Below are positions 1 through 9,857 of a DNA stretch of 64,000 bases, one piece after another. How positions within the stretch are numbered: position 1 is the first letter of the stretch; each line of letters opens with the position of its first letter. The DNA comes from Phytophthora colocasiae (Eukaryota; Oomycota; Peronosporomycetes; Peronosporales; Peronosporaceae): assembly GCA_018806915.1 (NCBI GenBank), contig JAGKQI010000085.1, positions 1,017,854 to 1,081,853 on the forward strand, read 5' to 3'. Below the pieces are notes generated by a model. That model was not told where the DNA came from. It did not search any database and saw only the letters and a list, made by a program, of their open reading frames with translations. A program made the translations under genes and the position numbers.

Positions 1-641
1 TTGGAGTCGTCCACGTAAAGCCGCAGTACGAGTTTGGCAGTGGGGTTGATGCCATGGATCTTCGTGAGTTCATCCTGCGAGTCGAACGTCATCATATCCA
101 CGCCGTTCGCCTGTGCATAGGCGATCTGGGATCCTTGCTTACACGGGTTAGCGTAGATGATGTCACTCGCAGGGACGCCATTGCCCAGGACGGAGCTGAT
201 CTCAGTCTGGCTGGCGCAGTCAAAACCTGCTCCAAGGCGGGCCAAGCCTTCAATGAGAGCCGGGTCCGGGTTGCACTTTACGGCGTAGTATGGCCGCACC
301 TCGGGCAGGTACTGGTTCCAGAGCTTGAAACGATCTTCGATGGCAGCCGTGTCCACGACGTAGAACGCGTCACGTTGGCTGCTCGCAGTGTCTCCAAGGC
401 TCTGGATCTGAGTCTGCAGCTGCGTCAGGATGGCGGTGTTGAGCTGCAGACGCTGCAGCTCAGGCGGCGGCTTGGCGTTCGTGGAGGCCGTGGCCAAGTC
501 GCTAGGCAGCAACATGGCGCGGGCCGCCTGTGTGCTCATGCAGCAGCCAGCGGATCGCTCATGGCCGAATCTGCTGGCCAGACGGGACGCGCTCGTGAGT
601 GCTGCGCGGCTGGCGCGGGAGCCTCGGAAGAGCAGAGTCAT
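1..641 (-). CDS. ODC: Ornithine decarboxylase, 5' part (runs off left edge)
   Basis: PLP-dependent decarboxylase of fold-type III that turns ornithine into putrescine, the first committed step of polyamine synthesis. The minus strand is open from an ATG at 641 to the window edge, about 213 codons. The PLP-lysine motif PYYAVKCNPDP lies at about residues 117-127 (Lys about 122). Family segments GAGFDCAS, IIYANPCKQ and MMTFDSQDEL follow. Because the C-terminal half lies outside the window, completeness cannot be judged. A second in-frame ATG is at 539. The longer start gives an Arg/Ser/Ala-rich, acid-free leader of about 30 residues that could be a mitochondrial presequence; this is inference. 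Eukaryotic ODC is normally cytosolic, so the shorter start is also possible. Related PLP decarboxylases such as arginine or diaminopimelate decarboxylase are less likely given the AVKCNPDP motif. Confidence 0.88.
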   Translation of the reverse strand, partial: MTLLFRGSRASRAALTSASRLASRFGHERSAGCCMSTQAARAMLLPSDLATASTNAKPPPELQRLQLNTAILTQLQTQIQSLGDTASSQRDAFYVVDTAAIEDRFKLWNQYLPEVRPYYAVKCNPDPALIEGLARLGAGFDCASQTEISSVLGNGVPASDIIYANPCKQGSQIAYAQANGVDMMTFDSQDELTKIHGINPTAKLVLRLYVDDS

Positions 642-1524
642 CTACAGCAAACGGAAGGCGGTGGAAGCGGAGTGCGCCGTCGCGGGTCAATTCAGGAATG
701 AAGGAGCCACTTGTGGCGTTAACGGATGGAGGCTAAAACCAACGATGACGCGAAAGGAGGATCTTTCACTTGGATACAGTATGGATTGCTGGACGCGGTG
801 CCCTGATTGGCTGCTAGCCAGCCGTTACGTGTTGAAGCTGAAAAAAGAACCAGGTCGAAAAAGGCAACTTGTACCTGTACCTGGTACACACATTGTGAAA
901 ATAAGGCGGTTTCAGGCCCGATGTGGGACGAGAATCTCTTTGTGTGTGATGGTTTGCCGGAATATTTTCACTTTGGCTCGTCGCACTGGGACGGGCTTCA
1001 ATTCCAAGCAGGAAATGCTGCGCCATCGCACGGAAGGAAGCAGCTCTAGCTACACTGTAAAGCGACGTCGCATAATTACGCAGGTAATTCCCGGTGCTAA
1101 TATACACCGAGATAACATTACTGCCGTATCTTCAGGTTTCGTCTACAGTACCGCACCCCCAACGGTACCAACTCTGATACGGTCTAAGATCCGCGTCTTA
1201 GCTGACATTTCATTCCATTCCGGGCAACATGTTGTCCTTGTCTTAGTGCGCATCGCCATGGAAGTAGCAAAAACGCTGAATTTGCTCGCGCTAGACATAA
1301 AGAAGGAGGAGAATGGTTGTCGAATATTTGGCAAACAAGCGGTTACCGGAGGGAGGTGTCGTTACCGGTATGACAAGGCTGTCTAACTTGCCCTACTTCC
1401 GGCCTGAGCACCTTGCAGCACGCTTGCTCGTCTTCCCATGAAACTGCTCTCTCTCGAGCATGTTGCGGGGATTAGCGATGGTCGTTTTCGCCAAAAAATC
1501 AGTGAGTTCGGTGCAATTATGTCT
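642..1524. other. Intergenic region between ODC and APC7
   Basis: Holds the presumed ODC promoter (the ODC start faces in from 641) and the 3' flank of APC7. An inverted CCAAT box (ATTGG) lies near 804. Open frames here give low-complexity translations with no recognisable domain. I see no repeat, RNA gene or transposon end. Confidence 0.5.
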
Positions 1525-3736
1525 CTATGGCGACATATACTCGCTGGCCTCCATGGATTCCTCTTGTTCCTCTGGATCCATTTGCTCCAGGCTGTTCGTT
1601 AGCTCGTCCGGGTCTTCTCCACGCATTAACTTCTCGAGTCGGTCCAGGCCCTGCAGTGCCTCAGTTGCTCCTGGGTTTAATCGTAGTGCTTGGTGGAAGT
1701 ACTTGAGCGCCTCTGCAAACTGTTTGTCCATTGAGTACACGTACGCCAACTTGGTGAAAACTTCATCTCTCGGGTGGCGCTCGCCCAATGTCTGCAGTCT
1801 ACGTAGTTTACACGTTAGAGAGAGTGTTATTTAGACAGCATTACACGAGACACGTACCTGTCAATGGCACCGCGCAAATCTCCTTCTTCAACCAGCAGAT
1901 CGGCCAGAGCGAAATTGGTTGAAAGCTTGCGAGGTTCCATGGACAGAGCCTTTTGCAGTGCTTGTCGAGCTTGCTCTCGATGCTCTGGGCTTAGAGCGAG
2001 CACGCTGCCTAATAGTACAAAGCTTTGTGCCTTGTGTGGGAAAAGCTTCACGACGCTTTTGGCAGTCGCGAACGCCTCCTTGTATCGGTTGACACCGATT
2101 GCAAACAAGTCGCAGTAACTGGTGATAATTCCAGTGTACGCTTCCAGAGATCGAGTGAGTCGGCATGCAGTCCAGAAAGCTTTCAAAGCAGGCTGTGGGC
2201 GGTGCATTCGCAATAGAACTTCGCCTCGCAACAAATGGGCTGGGCCATGACGATGTCGCTCCGCGATTGCACGCTCTGAGAACTGCAGTGCTGTCTCGTA
2301 GTCGCCCTTTACGTCATGATAGTACGCGGCAGCAAGCCATGACTCGGCGCACGTGGAATTGATCTTAAACAGCTCTTGCACCAGATCGTTGAGATTCGTT
2401 CGAGAGTTCCCTTTCCGCAAACAGTCCGCATAATGATCCATGAATGACAAATTCAGCTCGTCTACTTGCCGTGCGCGCTTGAATGTCACGTGAGCTTGAT
2501 GTAGTAGCTCCTGGTCAATCTCGAGTGCTCCTTTCCTTAGTAAGCAGTGTAAATTCTTAGGGAAAACTCGATCCAGCGCGTTAAAAGAGTCCACAGCAGC
2601 TGAAAAGATACTACAATCAGCATGAGAATACCACAAACAAGTCGTAATTGCGACTTACCTCGATAGTTGCCCCTCTCAGCGTCCATATGAGCAACCACTA
2701 ACGTCTGTATCCAAGTTGCGTCCATTTGAGAAAGACCCTTCTTCATGTCCGTAGGCACCATTGCTGCTTCCGAGTAAAATCGCTCGATGTCATGCTTCTT
2801 CACTGCAGAATCAGTCGACTTGACGCTTTCACCTGCTTTCGTAGCCCCATCTGAACCTGCAAATGCATCTGGTGACGCATCTTTTGCTGCTGTCAACTCG
2901 GTCAAAGCTAAAGCTGCTTCCAGTGCATACGGGTTCTGTCGCAACGCAGCCGTATAACTCTCCTCCGCCTTATTCTGTAGTCCTTCGTTCACGTACAACT
3001 TCCCAAGTAACAAATTTATGCTGAGACTCCGTTCTTCGAGTGGTGTCGACTTTAACTGTACGAAGCAAATCCAGTCAGTTCAAATTCTCACTAAAAAGCA
3101 CCAATACACCAACTTCTGGTCAACATACCACTTCAATAGCTTCGTGGATGCACTCGAGTTGCACGTAACATCGAGCAACTTTAAGCTTTACGTTCAATTC
3201 CTCTTCGTTCGTCACAACGCTAGCATCTCTGCAGCTGTGGTGGTAATATCTCTGTATTAACCGGTGAAAAAACATCATATAAATGTAAGAATCAATTCTC
3301 TATCGTCCACATTGCCCTAACAATTGCAACTCACAATGGCGCGTTTAAATTCACGCTTGGCCAGCATCAAATCCGCAAAAAGCCGCAATGTTTTCGCGTG
3401 AAAAGCAGGTGACAGCTTCCTGGCGTCACTTGAGCCTGCTACAAAGTCCTCCTCGCGTCTCCTAGAGAGAAAATGTTCATCTGGTCCTGTTTTCGTCTCC
3501 TTCCTGTTGCTTTGGGGCTCGATATCTGATGGGAATACTGCCAAAGAGACCAGCAATTCGCCTAAAATTTGGGCCGAATCCAAGTCCCCGTTGCGAACAA
3601 AAAGCTCCAACTGCTGCTGCATCATCTCAGCATCGTAACCTGATGATTGTCGGGTGCTGGTGTTGGTTGTAGCGACGTCATCGCGAGACGAGAGCAGCTC
3701 AATGACACGCCGCTTCTTACTGGGCCGCTCCATCAT
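1525..3736 (-). CDS. APC7: Anaphase-promoting complex subunit 7 (TPR protein)
   Basis: TPR scaffold subunit of the APC/C ubiquitin ligase that drives mitotic exit. Five exons fit by phase: 3736..3335, 3251..3129, 3055..2659, 2599..1858 and 1798..1525. The introns are 59-83 bp with GT-AG ends. The sum is 1938 nt (645 aa), and the reading frame is continuous across every junction. Exon 2 plus exon 3 gives the APC7-like run ELNVKLKVARCYVQLE followed by INLLLGKLYV. Tandem TPR helices fill the rest, for example AESWLAAAYYHDVKGDYETA and VFTKLAYVYSMDKQFAEALK. The C-terminus is acidic. The start is the first of two adjacent ATGs at 3736, which opens a basic MMERPSKKRR sequence. An ATTGG (inverted CCAAT) lies about 45 bp upstream. 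Other TPR subunits (APC3, APC6, APC8) are possible but fit the N-terminal half less well. Confidence 0.85.
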
Positions 3737-3842
3737 AGTCACTAACAAAACAAATGGCTACATTTTTGTGAATGCATTTTGATTGGTTGAAAACAATGTT
3801 ATGCAAGCTAAAACATTTTTATATGAACAAACCACGTCACAT

Positions 3843-3863
3843 TTAACACCTTGTCTCCGAACG
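3843..3863 (+). repeat. piggyBac left TIR with TTAA target
   Basis: TTAA followed by CACCTTGTCTCCGAACG. It is the inverted partner of 7281-7301, with 16 of 17 TIR positions identical. Confidence 0.9.
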
Positions 3864-4188
3864 GTACTCGCCTCTGACGCGTAAGCGTATGTCGTCAGTT
3901 ACGACGTACAGAAAGACTTGGTATTTGTATTGACCATGTGTTTTAGGTCGGGATAGGTGTATAAATTGTCAACAGGTTTTCCGGTCAATGTCGTCAGTGA
4001 TCCGGCATTGTTAGAAAGAAATCGCTCCGCAATGTCGTAACTTACTCTACTTGCAGGCAACAGATGGCCGAGGAGGTGCACTGATCTGCAGCTCATTTCA
4101 GAAAACGCATGAAAGAAGGTACGTTGGCTCAACAAACTTTTCATTCAACCACACGAAGCTCACCACTCATCAACTGAAACCTACACGC

Positions 4189-7053
4189 TCACTCGTCATT
4201 GCTGTCAGAGTTAGAGTTGCCGCCATCGCTTCCTTTTTCGTGGACGAGCTGCAGTTCCCGCTGTGTCTTTTTGCGCTTCCCTGCGTTCTTGCCGGGCCGG
4301 CGCAGCACGACGCGCTTCCCCAGGCCGGTCGGAATGTCCTGTCCGGCGCCGAAGTCGTCGTGCCAGATCTCAAAGCAGGTCTTGGCAACGCCCTTGTAGT
4401 CACGGCGAATCTTGTTGCAGAGCCAACACTTGGCATTGTCGATCGAGCAGCGCTCGCAGAAGAACGTCGTCGCGAAGGACTTCTTCTTCTCAGTGCGAAG
4501 GAGCGCGCAAACCTTGCAGGACCGTTGGCGTCGCTTCTGAACGCCGGTGACGGTGACCCAGTCTTCCGACTGCTCGAGTGCGTGCGCAAGGCGGACTGGT
4601 GTTCGCCTACGCTTCTGGCGGGAGGGAGGTGGCGTCGTTTCGACCCCTGCAAAGTCCTCGGCCTTCAGTTGCAGGAGCTGATTCTGCAGGACTGTGAACC
4701 ACCTGAGCGCTTCATCGAGACGGTGCCCTTGATCTTGGCCGCCTCCTTGTGGCTCAGGAACGCGTTCACTAGCGCCAGATCGAGGAACCCTAAGAACAAG
4801 CCCTTGTAGTACTTGGTGAACCGAGTTGACATTTGCAGGGAGAAGCTCTGGAGACGGAGTTGATCGTGGCGATCTACTCCGCCCATCCAGTTCTGGTAGT
4901 CCTTCACCGACTTAGGACATCCAACTTGAATGGCGCCCACCTGCTTGACCTTCCTCTCGAGCGTAGACGGCGTCATAGCGGAGCCCGTGCAGAGGTAGTA
5001 GACCGGCTTGCGGTCCCACCAGAGGCACGAGATCATTGAGGGGATCGAAACAGAGCGCGTGAAGACAAAAGAACCCCTTGGGATGCTTGCAGGGCGGGTC
5101 TTGTGCTCGGACTTAATGGACTTGTCGAAGCCCAAGCGGTTTGTCATGATCGTTCCGACGACGTATACCTTCATCTTGAGCAGCTCAACGGCGAGAAGAA
5201 CCGAGGTGTAGTATCGGTCGATGATCACAGCATGCCAGTTGTGGCGCGATCGAAGAGTGAATGCAGCCTTTAGGTTCCGCAAGACAGCCACTGCTCCAGT
5301 CTTGGCGTCAATTCCACTATCTCCTCCATCGTTGTTCCGCTTGCCCACGTAAACTTCGAATCTAGATCATTTACGACATAGAGATGTGTTAGCATTCATT
5401 GCATGCCGTAAGTTACGACATAGTAAAAAGATCAAAAAAAATACCTGTGGCAGTACGCTGTCTTAGCTCCACACAGCATAAATAGTTTTGATCCGTATCG
5501 GTGCGGCTTGTCTGACATGAACATGCGCGTCGTGTTGCGCTTTGACGTGGCAGGAAGAACGCCTTCATCAAAAGAAAATATGGCTGGAAGCGACCAACCA
5601 GCCAAGAAGCGTTCTTGGATCTTGTCCACTACAGGACGCAGCTTCCACAGTTTATCGCGACCGTGGTCGGCGGTGTTGTCGACAAAGTGAAGGTCACGCA
5701 GGATGTTTTGGCAGCGATCGCGTGACATGTACCGCCCGAAAAGTCCGGCCGGAATGGCGCCGTCCTCGACCATGGACCAATGCGCAGCAAAGCTCCTCTT
5801 CTGAGGACACAGCATGCGCGCCACTAAAAGCCCAATCACATGCAAAATCTCGTGGGCACCATACTCCTCGGGTGCTTTCAAGCGCCGTGCAATCTGCGCG
5901 GCGGTCTCACGTTGACGTCCGGTCTGTCGCGCCGCCATCCTTTCTGCCCGCTTCTCAACCTGCTGCAAAGTAGCGGTTAGTTTCTTCGCAATCGAAACCC
6001 ACACGGTTTTCGGTACAAAAAAAATAGTGTCAGGAGTGGCGATCGCCAAACATCCAGCAGCTCTCCAACAGGTCGGCCCTCGCCTTCACCCAACCCAGGG
6101 TAGGCAGGTGTATCGGTGTCGAACTCTGTCATGGCTGGGGTCCACTGCATTGCCCGAAGCGCTGCCACGCGCTGTTCGAGAGCTGCTTTGCTCAGTTCAC
6201 TGTTGCCCTCAATATGCAGCGATGCCAGAAAAGCCTCGTCCATCTCGGCGGCGTCGCTGTCAGAGATTTCATCGCTCCCCTCCTCTTCGAACCCGTCGCT
6301 TGTAGAGTCACCGTCGTCGTCGCAAATGCCAACACTATCGCCGTCATCAGAGCTGAAGTCGCCATACTCACTGCTGCTCTCCCCGTCCTGCAACACGTTC
6401 ACATCAGCGTCAAGTTTCAGCGGAATCCGTGTTCGACGTGTTCGCCGTGTTCGCCGTGGAGGAGCAATAGGAGAAGTGACAGCACGTTTGTCCTCTCCCT
6501 CACTCTCCAGTCCCGACGCGTCCGACAGCATGCGCAAGCTGGCTGCTGCGTCTTGCTGCTCATCATAATCTTGCAGGTCCCTCTGGGAGATATCAAATGC
6601 TCTCGCTACCGCCGCCTGCGAAAGTTCGGTCTCCGACTCGGAGGAGCCGAACAACTGCTCGATCGTGTTCTGCGACAGCAGAACACCAGTGTCGATCTGA
6701 GAGGTTCTAATCGTGTCGTCCTCCTCTCCAACATGCTCACCGCCGCCTTCCTCATCTCCAACATGCTCACCACCGCCTTCCTCCTCTCCAACATGCTCAC
6801 CGCCGCCGCCGTCCTCTCCAACATGCTCATCGTCCTCCACCAGCAATCCCGACTCAAAGGCATACTCCACAACGGCACGCTCACCCACCAGCACGTTCTC
6901 GCCCTCCGGGCTTTTGTATGCCCACTCCGTCTGAATGCCGGTCGGCCGCTTCGACGTCCACCCCGCCGCCCTGAGCTGCCGCCACAGGTGTCTGAAGTCA
7001 ATGTCGTGTTGTGCGGCGGGGGCGGCGGGTTTTTCTCGGCGACCAGACCGCAT
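4189..7053 (-). pseudogene. piggyBac transposase, two frameshifts
   Basis: The coding track starts at an ATG at 7053 (MRSGRREKP) and ends with a TGA at 4189. Its order is an N-terminal Trp-rich segment (DIDFRHLWRQL), an acidic stretch with a 10-residue repeat, the DDE_Tnp_1_7 catalytic region (MLCPQKRSFAAHWSM, IFSFDEGVLPATSK, VIIDRYYTS, NWMGGVDRHDQLR), and a C-terminal Cys-rich zinc ribbon (CKVCALL, CERCSID, CWLCNK). A GT-AG intron at 5362..5444 joins the catalytic halves in phase. The frame breaks at an A8 run at 6017-6024 and again near 4720, where the downstream frame continues as LRWFTVLQNQLLQL. Each break is a one-base shift. It is therefore probably a recently inactivated copy, unless the homopolymer break is a sequencing error. 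Confidence 0.8.
6716..6835 (-). repeat. 30-bp tandem repeat inside piggyBac ORF
   Basis: About four copies of a 30-bp unit containing CTCCAACATGCTCACC. They encode a Gly/Glu repeat of the type GGGEHVGEEE in the acidic N-terminal region of the transposase. Confidence 0.85.
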
Positions 7054-7280
7054 GCTCGCCAGCACGCAAATTCTTGAATGAGCGGTCTGGACCAGTCATT
7101 ACCCATCCGAGCCCATCCTCTGACCCGGTTTTGTGAACTTGTCGCAGAGACCTCTCGCAGCTTATATTCTGCGGAACACTTGATTAAAGTATGGGAAAAT
7201 CGTGATCTTACTTTAATCAAATGTAACTGATCTATGTCGTAACTTACGACATAGCAAAAACGATATGGCGTATCTTACGA

Positions 7281-7301
7281 CGTTAGGAGACAAGGTGTTA
7301 A
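7281..7301 (-). repeat. piggyBac right TIR with TTAA target
   Basis: On the minus strand this reads TTAA then CACCTTGTCTCCTAACG, the inverted copy of 3843-3863. Confidence 0.9.
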
Positions 7302-7357
7302 AATGCTATTTTGTTGCCACGTCGACGGAGAATGTTTGTGATGCACTTCCGTTTTAC

Positions 7358-8005
7358 TTACAGCTCGTCGCTGTTGCGCTTGATGTCGAGCAGTTCGACA
7401 TCGAAGACCAGCGTGGCCTTGGCAGGAATCTTGGGGGGCGAGCCACGGTCGCCATACGCCAGGTCGGACGGAATCGTCAAACGACGCTTCTCACTGTAGA
7501 TAGCAACAACGAGCCACGTGTCAGAACAATTACCAGACCTCACAAAACGATGTTCACATACCCGATGCACATGTCCACAAGTCTGCAAAATATAAAACAA
7601 CAAATACCACATTAGGTCTACTAAATCCTTTCCAACAACTGCTTCAAATTGGACGTACCCTCGGTCCCAACCCTGAAACCAAAATAAAGAGAGAAACAAA
7701 AAACATCAGCATTTGCATCACTCCAACAGTATTTTAACTGTACCGACCTTGATGACGCGACCGGCACCGAGAGGAAACTCGAAGGGCTGGTTGCGGTCGA
7801 CGCTCGAGTCGAATTTCGAGCCATCCTTGCGCAATGTGCCCGTGTAGTGCATGGACAGCGTGTCGCCCAGCTGGCTCTTCATAGTGCACTCCTCAGGGCG
7901 AAACTTGACGCCAATACGCAACTGCGCATTAGGCGGGAGGTCGTCCTTGGCCTGCACCTGCACAGCCGCCATCACTGCCGCCACTAGAAACGTCGTCCAC
8001 TTCAT
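7358..8005 (-). CDS. FKBP2: ER FKBP-type peptidyl-prolyl isomerase (FKBP13/FKBP2-like)
   Basis: Proline isomerase of the secretory pathway. Four exons join in phase: 8005..7748, 7672..7659 (14 nt), 7582..7562 (21 nt) and 7493..7358, giving 142 aa. The N-terminus is a signal peptide ([19 protein letters not shown]). The FKBP fold follows with [28 protein letters not shown] and [13 protein letters not shown], the family's ligand-pocket segments. The protein ends SDEL, an ER-retrieval variant of KDEL/HDEL, so it should stay in the ER lumen. Two tiny exons encode the conserved GWDRGLVDMCIGE turn. The ATG at 8005 was chosen because it starts the signal peptide; an upstream in-frame alternative would bury it. 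Divergent from RIC8 across about 120 bp. Confidence 0.93.
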
Positions 8006-8125
8006 CTTGAGAGTTTTCGATTGTGGAGATCGGATAAATCTGCTCCAAGTGGTCAATTACTATTGGTTGAAATGAAGAGCCAATCAGAAAAGAGACAATC
8101 CACTTCAACGTCGCTTCATAAAAAA
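8006..8125. promoter_or_regulatory. Shared divergent promoter of FKBP2 and RIC8
   Basis: Only 120 bp separate the two start codons. The interval holds an inverted pair of CCAAT boxes (ATTGG at 8062-8066 and CCAAT at 8080-8084), one facing each gene, and a CTTCAAC motif near 8103. Assigning these as regulatory is inference from spacing and motif. Confidence 0.5.
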
Positions 8126-9834
8126 ATGATCATGTGGCAGTGGATCGATGACTTTACTCGTGCTGTAGAGAGCAATTCAAGTGTGTTTGTTAGTATTAAT
8201 GAAGATGCAATGGCTTATTGTTGATATTGTTATTTGCAGTCAGCTTGGACGTTTTGTCAGGTCGAGAGGAAGCGGCAGACAAAATTTTCACTATTCTGAC
8301 ACAAGCTGGAAAGGTGAACAAACCATCAGAAAAACAGGACGAAGGCAAGTTCATTACAACATTGCATGTATATATATACTGACAGTTGAGTACGTAGATT
8401 TGTTTCGTCTATTGGACGCGTGTAGAGTTTTCATGCGGGATCGGCGTGGTATTGACAAGCTCCTGACAGCTGAGGTGAGGAAAAGCTTCATGGGAAGACA
8501 CATGCAGACTTATTGAGTCTTAAAACTTGTTATGTCCAGGCATTAGAGAGTATGTTGGTACTGCCTGAAAGCCTGTCGTGGAGTTCTCAAGTTCGTGAAG
8601 AATCTCTCAAGTGCATCGTTAACTTGGTGTACTCGCGGCCAGAATTCGTATCGGAAATCTTCGTGCCGAAGGGATATATCAGCCGGTTGTTGGCTCTTGC
8701 AACGCATGAAGGAACAGCATCGATGCACTGGCTGGTCTGGAAAATATTGTTGGTGTCTTGCGAGGCATCAGAAGTACCGCGATATTTGAGCTGCTCACTC
8801 GAAGCGTGGCAGCTAGTCCACAAGGTAAACGAGGTTAAAATGGGGTGCATTGTTGTAGTTGTAGCTGATTTTTGGTCTTTGTATTGTGTGCAGACACTCT
8901 TTTACAGCTTTCATCATGGAAACCAACTCGAGGTAATCGAAGGGGCTCGTTCAACTCTGCTGATTGACTTGGTCAAGTTAGTCACTGTCCTGGTAAATGA
9001 CACACAATGGACAACCGAACAGGAGCAACTGATGCCAGAAGTGTTCCGAACGATCCACAGGTGTGATGTTGGTTCGGTTGTCGAATTAGCAGGTTATTTA
9101 TTCACTCTTATGTCTGATAGTCTTGGGGGGTTGTTACTGATAATCCTACGCTTCAAGCATCGGGATATTTCACCTCTGAACGAAAATCTCGTGGAGCTGA
9201 AGAATAAAGCAATGGAGGTCTTCATGTTCCTGCCTGGAAGCCTCCTAGCTGCATTTATTCAGCAGCAGCACAAGGGAAAATCTGATCCCAAGGAATCGTT
9301 GCTTTTACCTATGCTAGATCATCTGCACACTATGCTTCTGGCTACGCGAATCGAGAAGACCAGGTACCTGAGCAGTAAGTCGGTGCTCACTATTTTCACT
9401 AACGCTCTGATGCTTAGACCGCTTAAAGAGATGCTGCCGACGCTGATTGTGTGCTACAATCTAGCCAAGACAGGTGATTCAGAAATCCTAGCGTGTTTCA
9501 AGCAGGCTATTCTGCCAGAAATACAGACTGAAGCTCTCCTGGAAAGAACGAAGACGCTATTCTTCAAACAGTTGAAGTTTTTCCTCACATGTTTGGACAC
9601 TGACGTGCGGCGATATACATCCGAATGGCTGTTCTTGCTCAGCGACGAAAATGGTAAGTGTCATCAAGTCTTTATTGCTTGCTTGAGGGTTGTCCAATTG
9701 CTTTCATTTCAAAATTTGCTGATCCCTCCGAAAATAATAATAATAATTTTCCCATGTCTTCAGCGAAGACGTACACGCACCACACCGGCGTGGGCAACGC
9801 AATCGGCTTGTTACGAATGAAAGGCCTCGCCTAA
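8126..9834 (+). CDS. RIC8: RIC8 / synembryn, G-alpha chaperone and exchange factor
   Basis: Armadillo-type protein that folds and activates heterotrimeric G-alpha subunits. Six exons fit: 8126..8180, 8240..8344, 8386..8474, 8540..8824, 8894..9653 and 9764..9834, giving 454 aa. Diagnostic segments are EESLKCIVNLVYSRPEF, LDTDVRRYTSEWLFLLSDE, and the C-terminal HHTGVGNAIGLLRMKGLA, which matches the family's conserved TGxGNAxGLL end. The second intron (8345..8385) has a GC donor (AAG|GCAAGT) and is only 41 bp. The interval 9061..9120 could be a further 60-bp intron, since it starts GT, ends AG and is a multiple of three, so it cannot be excluded by frame. The stop lies 23 bp from the end of the convergent TPS gene. 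Confidence 0.82.
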
Positions 9835-9857
9835 GGCCCCCATGACGCTCACTTGCC

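Larger units (their letters stand above)
3847..7297 (-). mobile_element. piggyBac-family DNA transposon, complete ends, frameshifted transposase
   Basis: A 3451-bp element bounded on both sides by TTAA (3843-3846 and 7298-7301), the piggyBac target site. Terminal inverted repeats of 17 bp (3847-3863 and 7281-7297, CACCTTGTCTCC then one mismatch then AACG) match at 16 positions. Each end also has a 21-bp palindrome related to TATGTCGTAAGTTACGACATA (3888-3908 and 7233-7253). The interior carries one minus-strand transposase gene. The right end lies 57 bp beyond the FKBP stop codon. Confidence 0.9.

Noticed and set aside
54..701. Plus-strand ORF of 215 codons at the left edge
   Set aside because: It is antisense to the ornithine decarboxylase exon, whose motifs are clear on the minus strand.
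430..1386. Plus-strand ORF of 318 codons
   Set aside because: Half overlaps the ODC exon antisense, and the rest has random-looking composition with no domain or splice support.
6214..7077. Plus-strand ORF of 287 codons over the piggyBac 5' half
   Set aside because: Shadow of the repeat-rich transposase N-terminus on the other strand.
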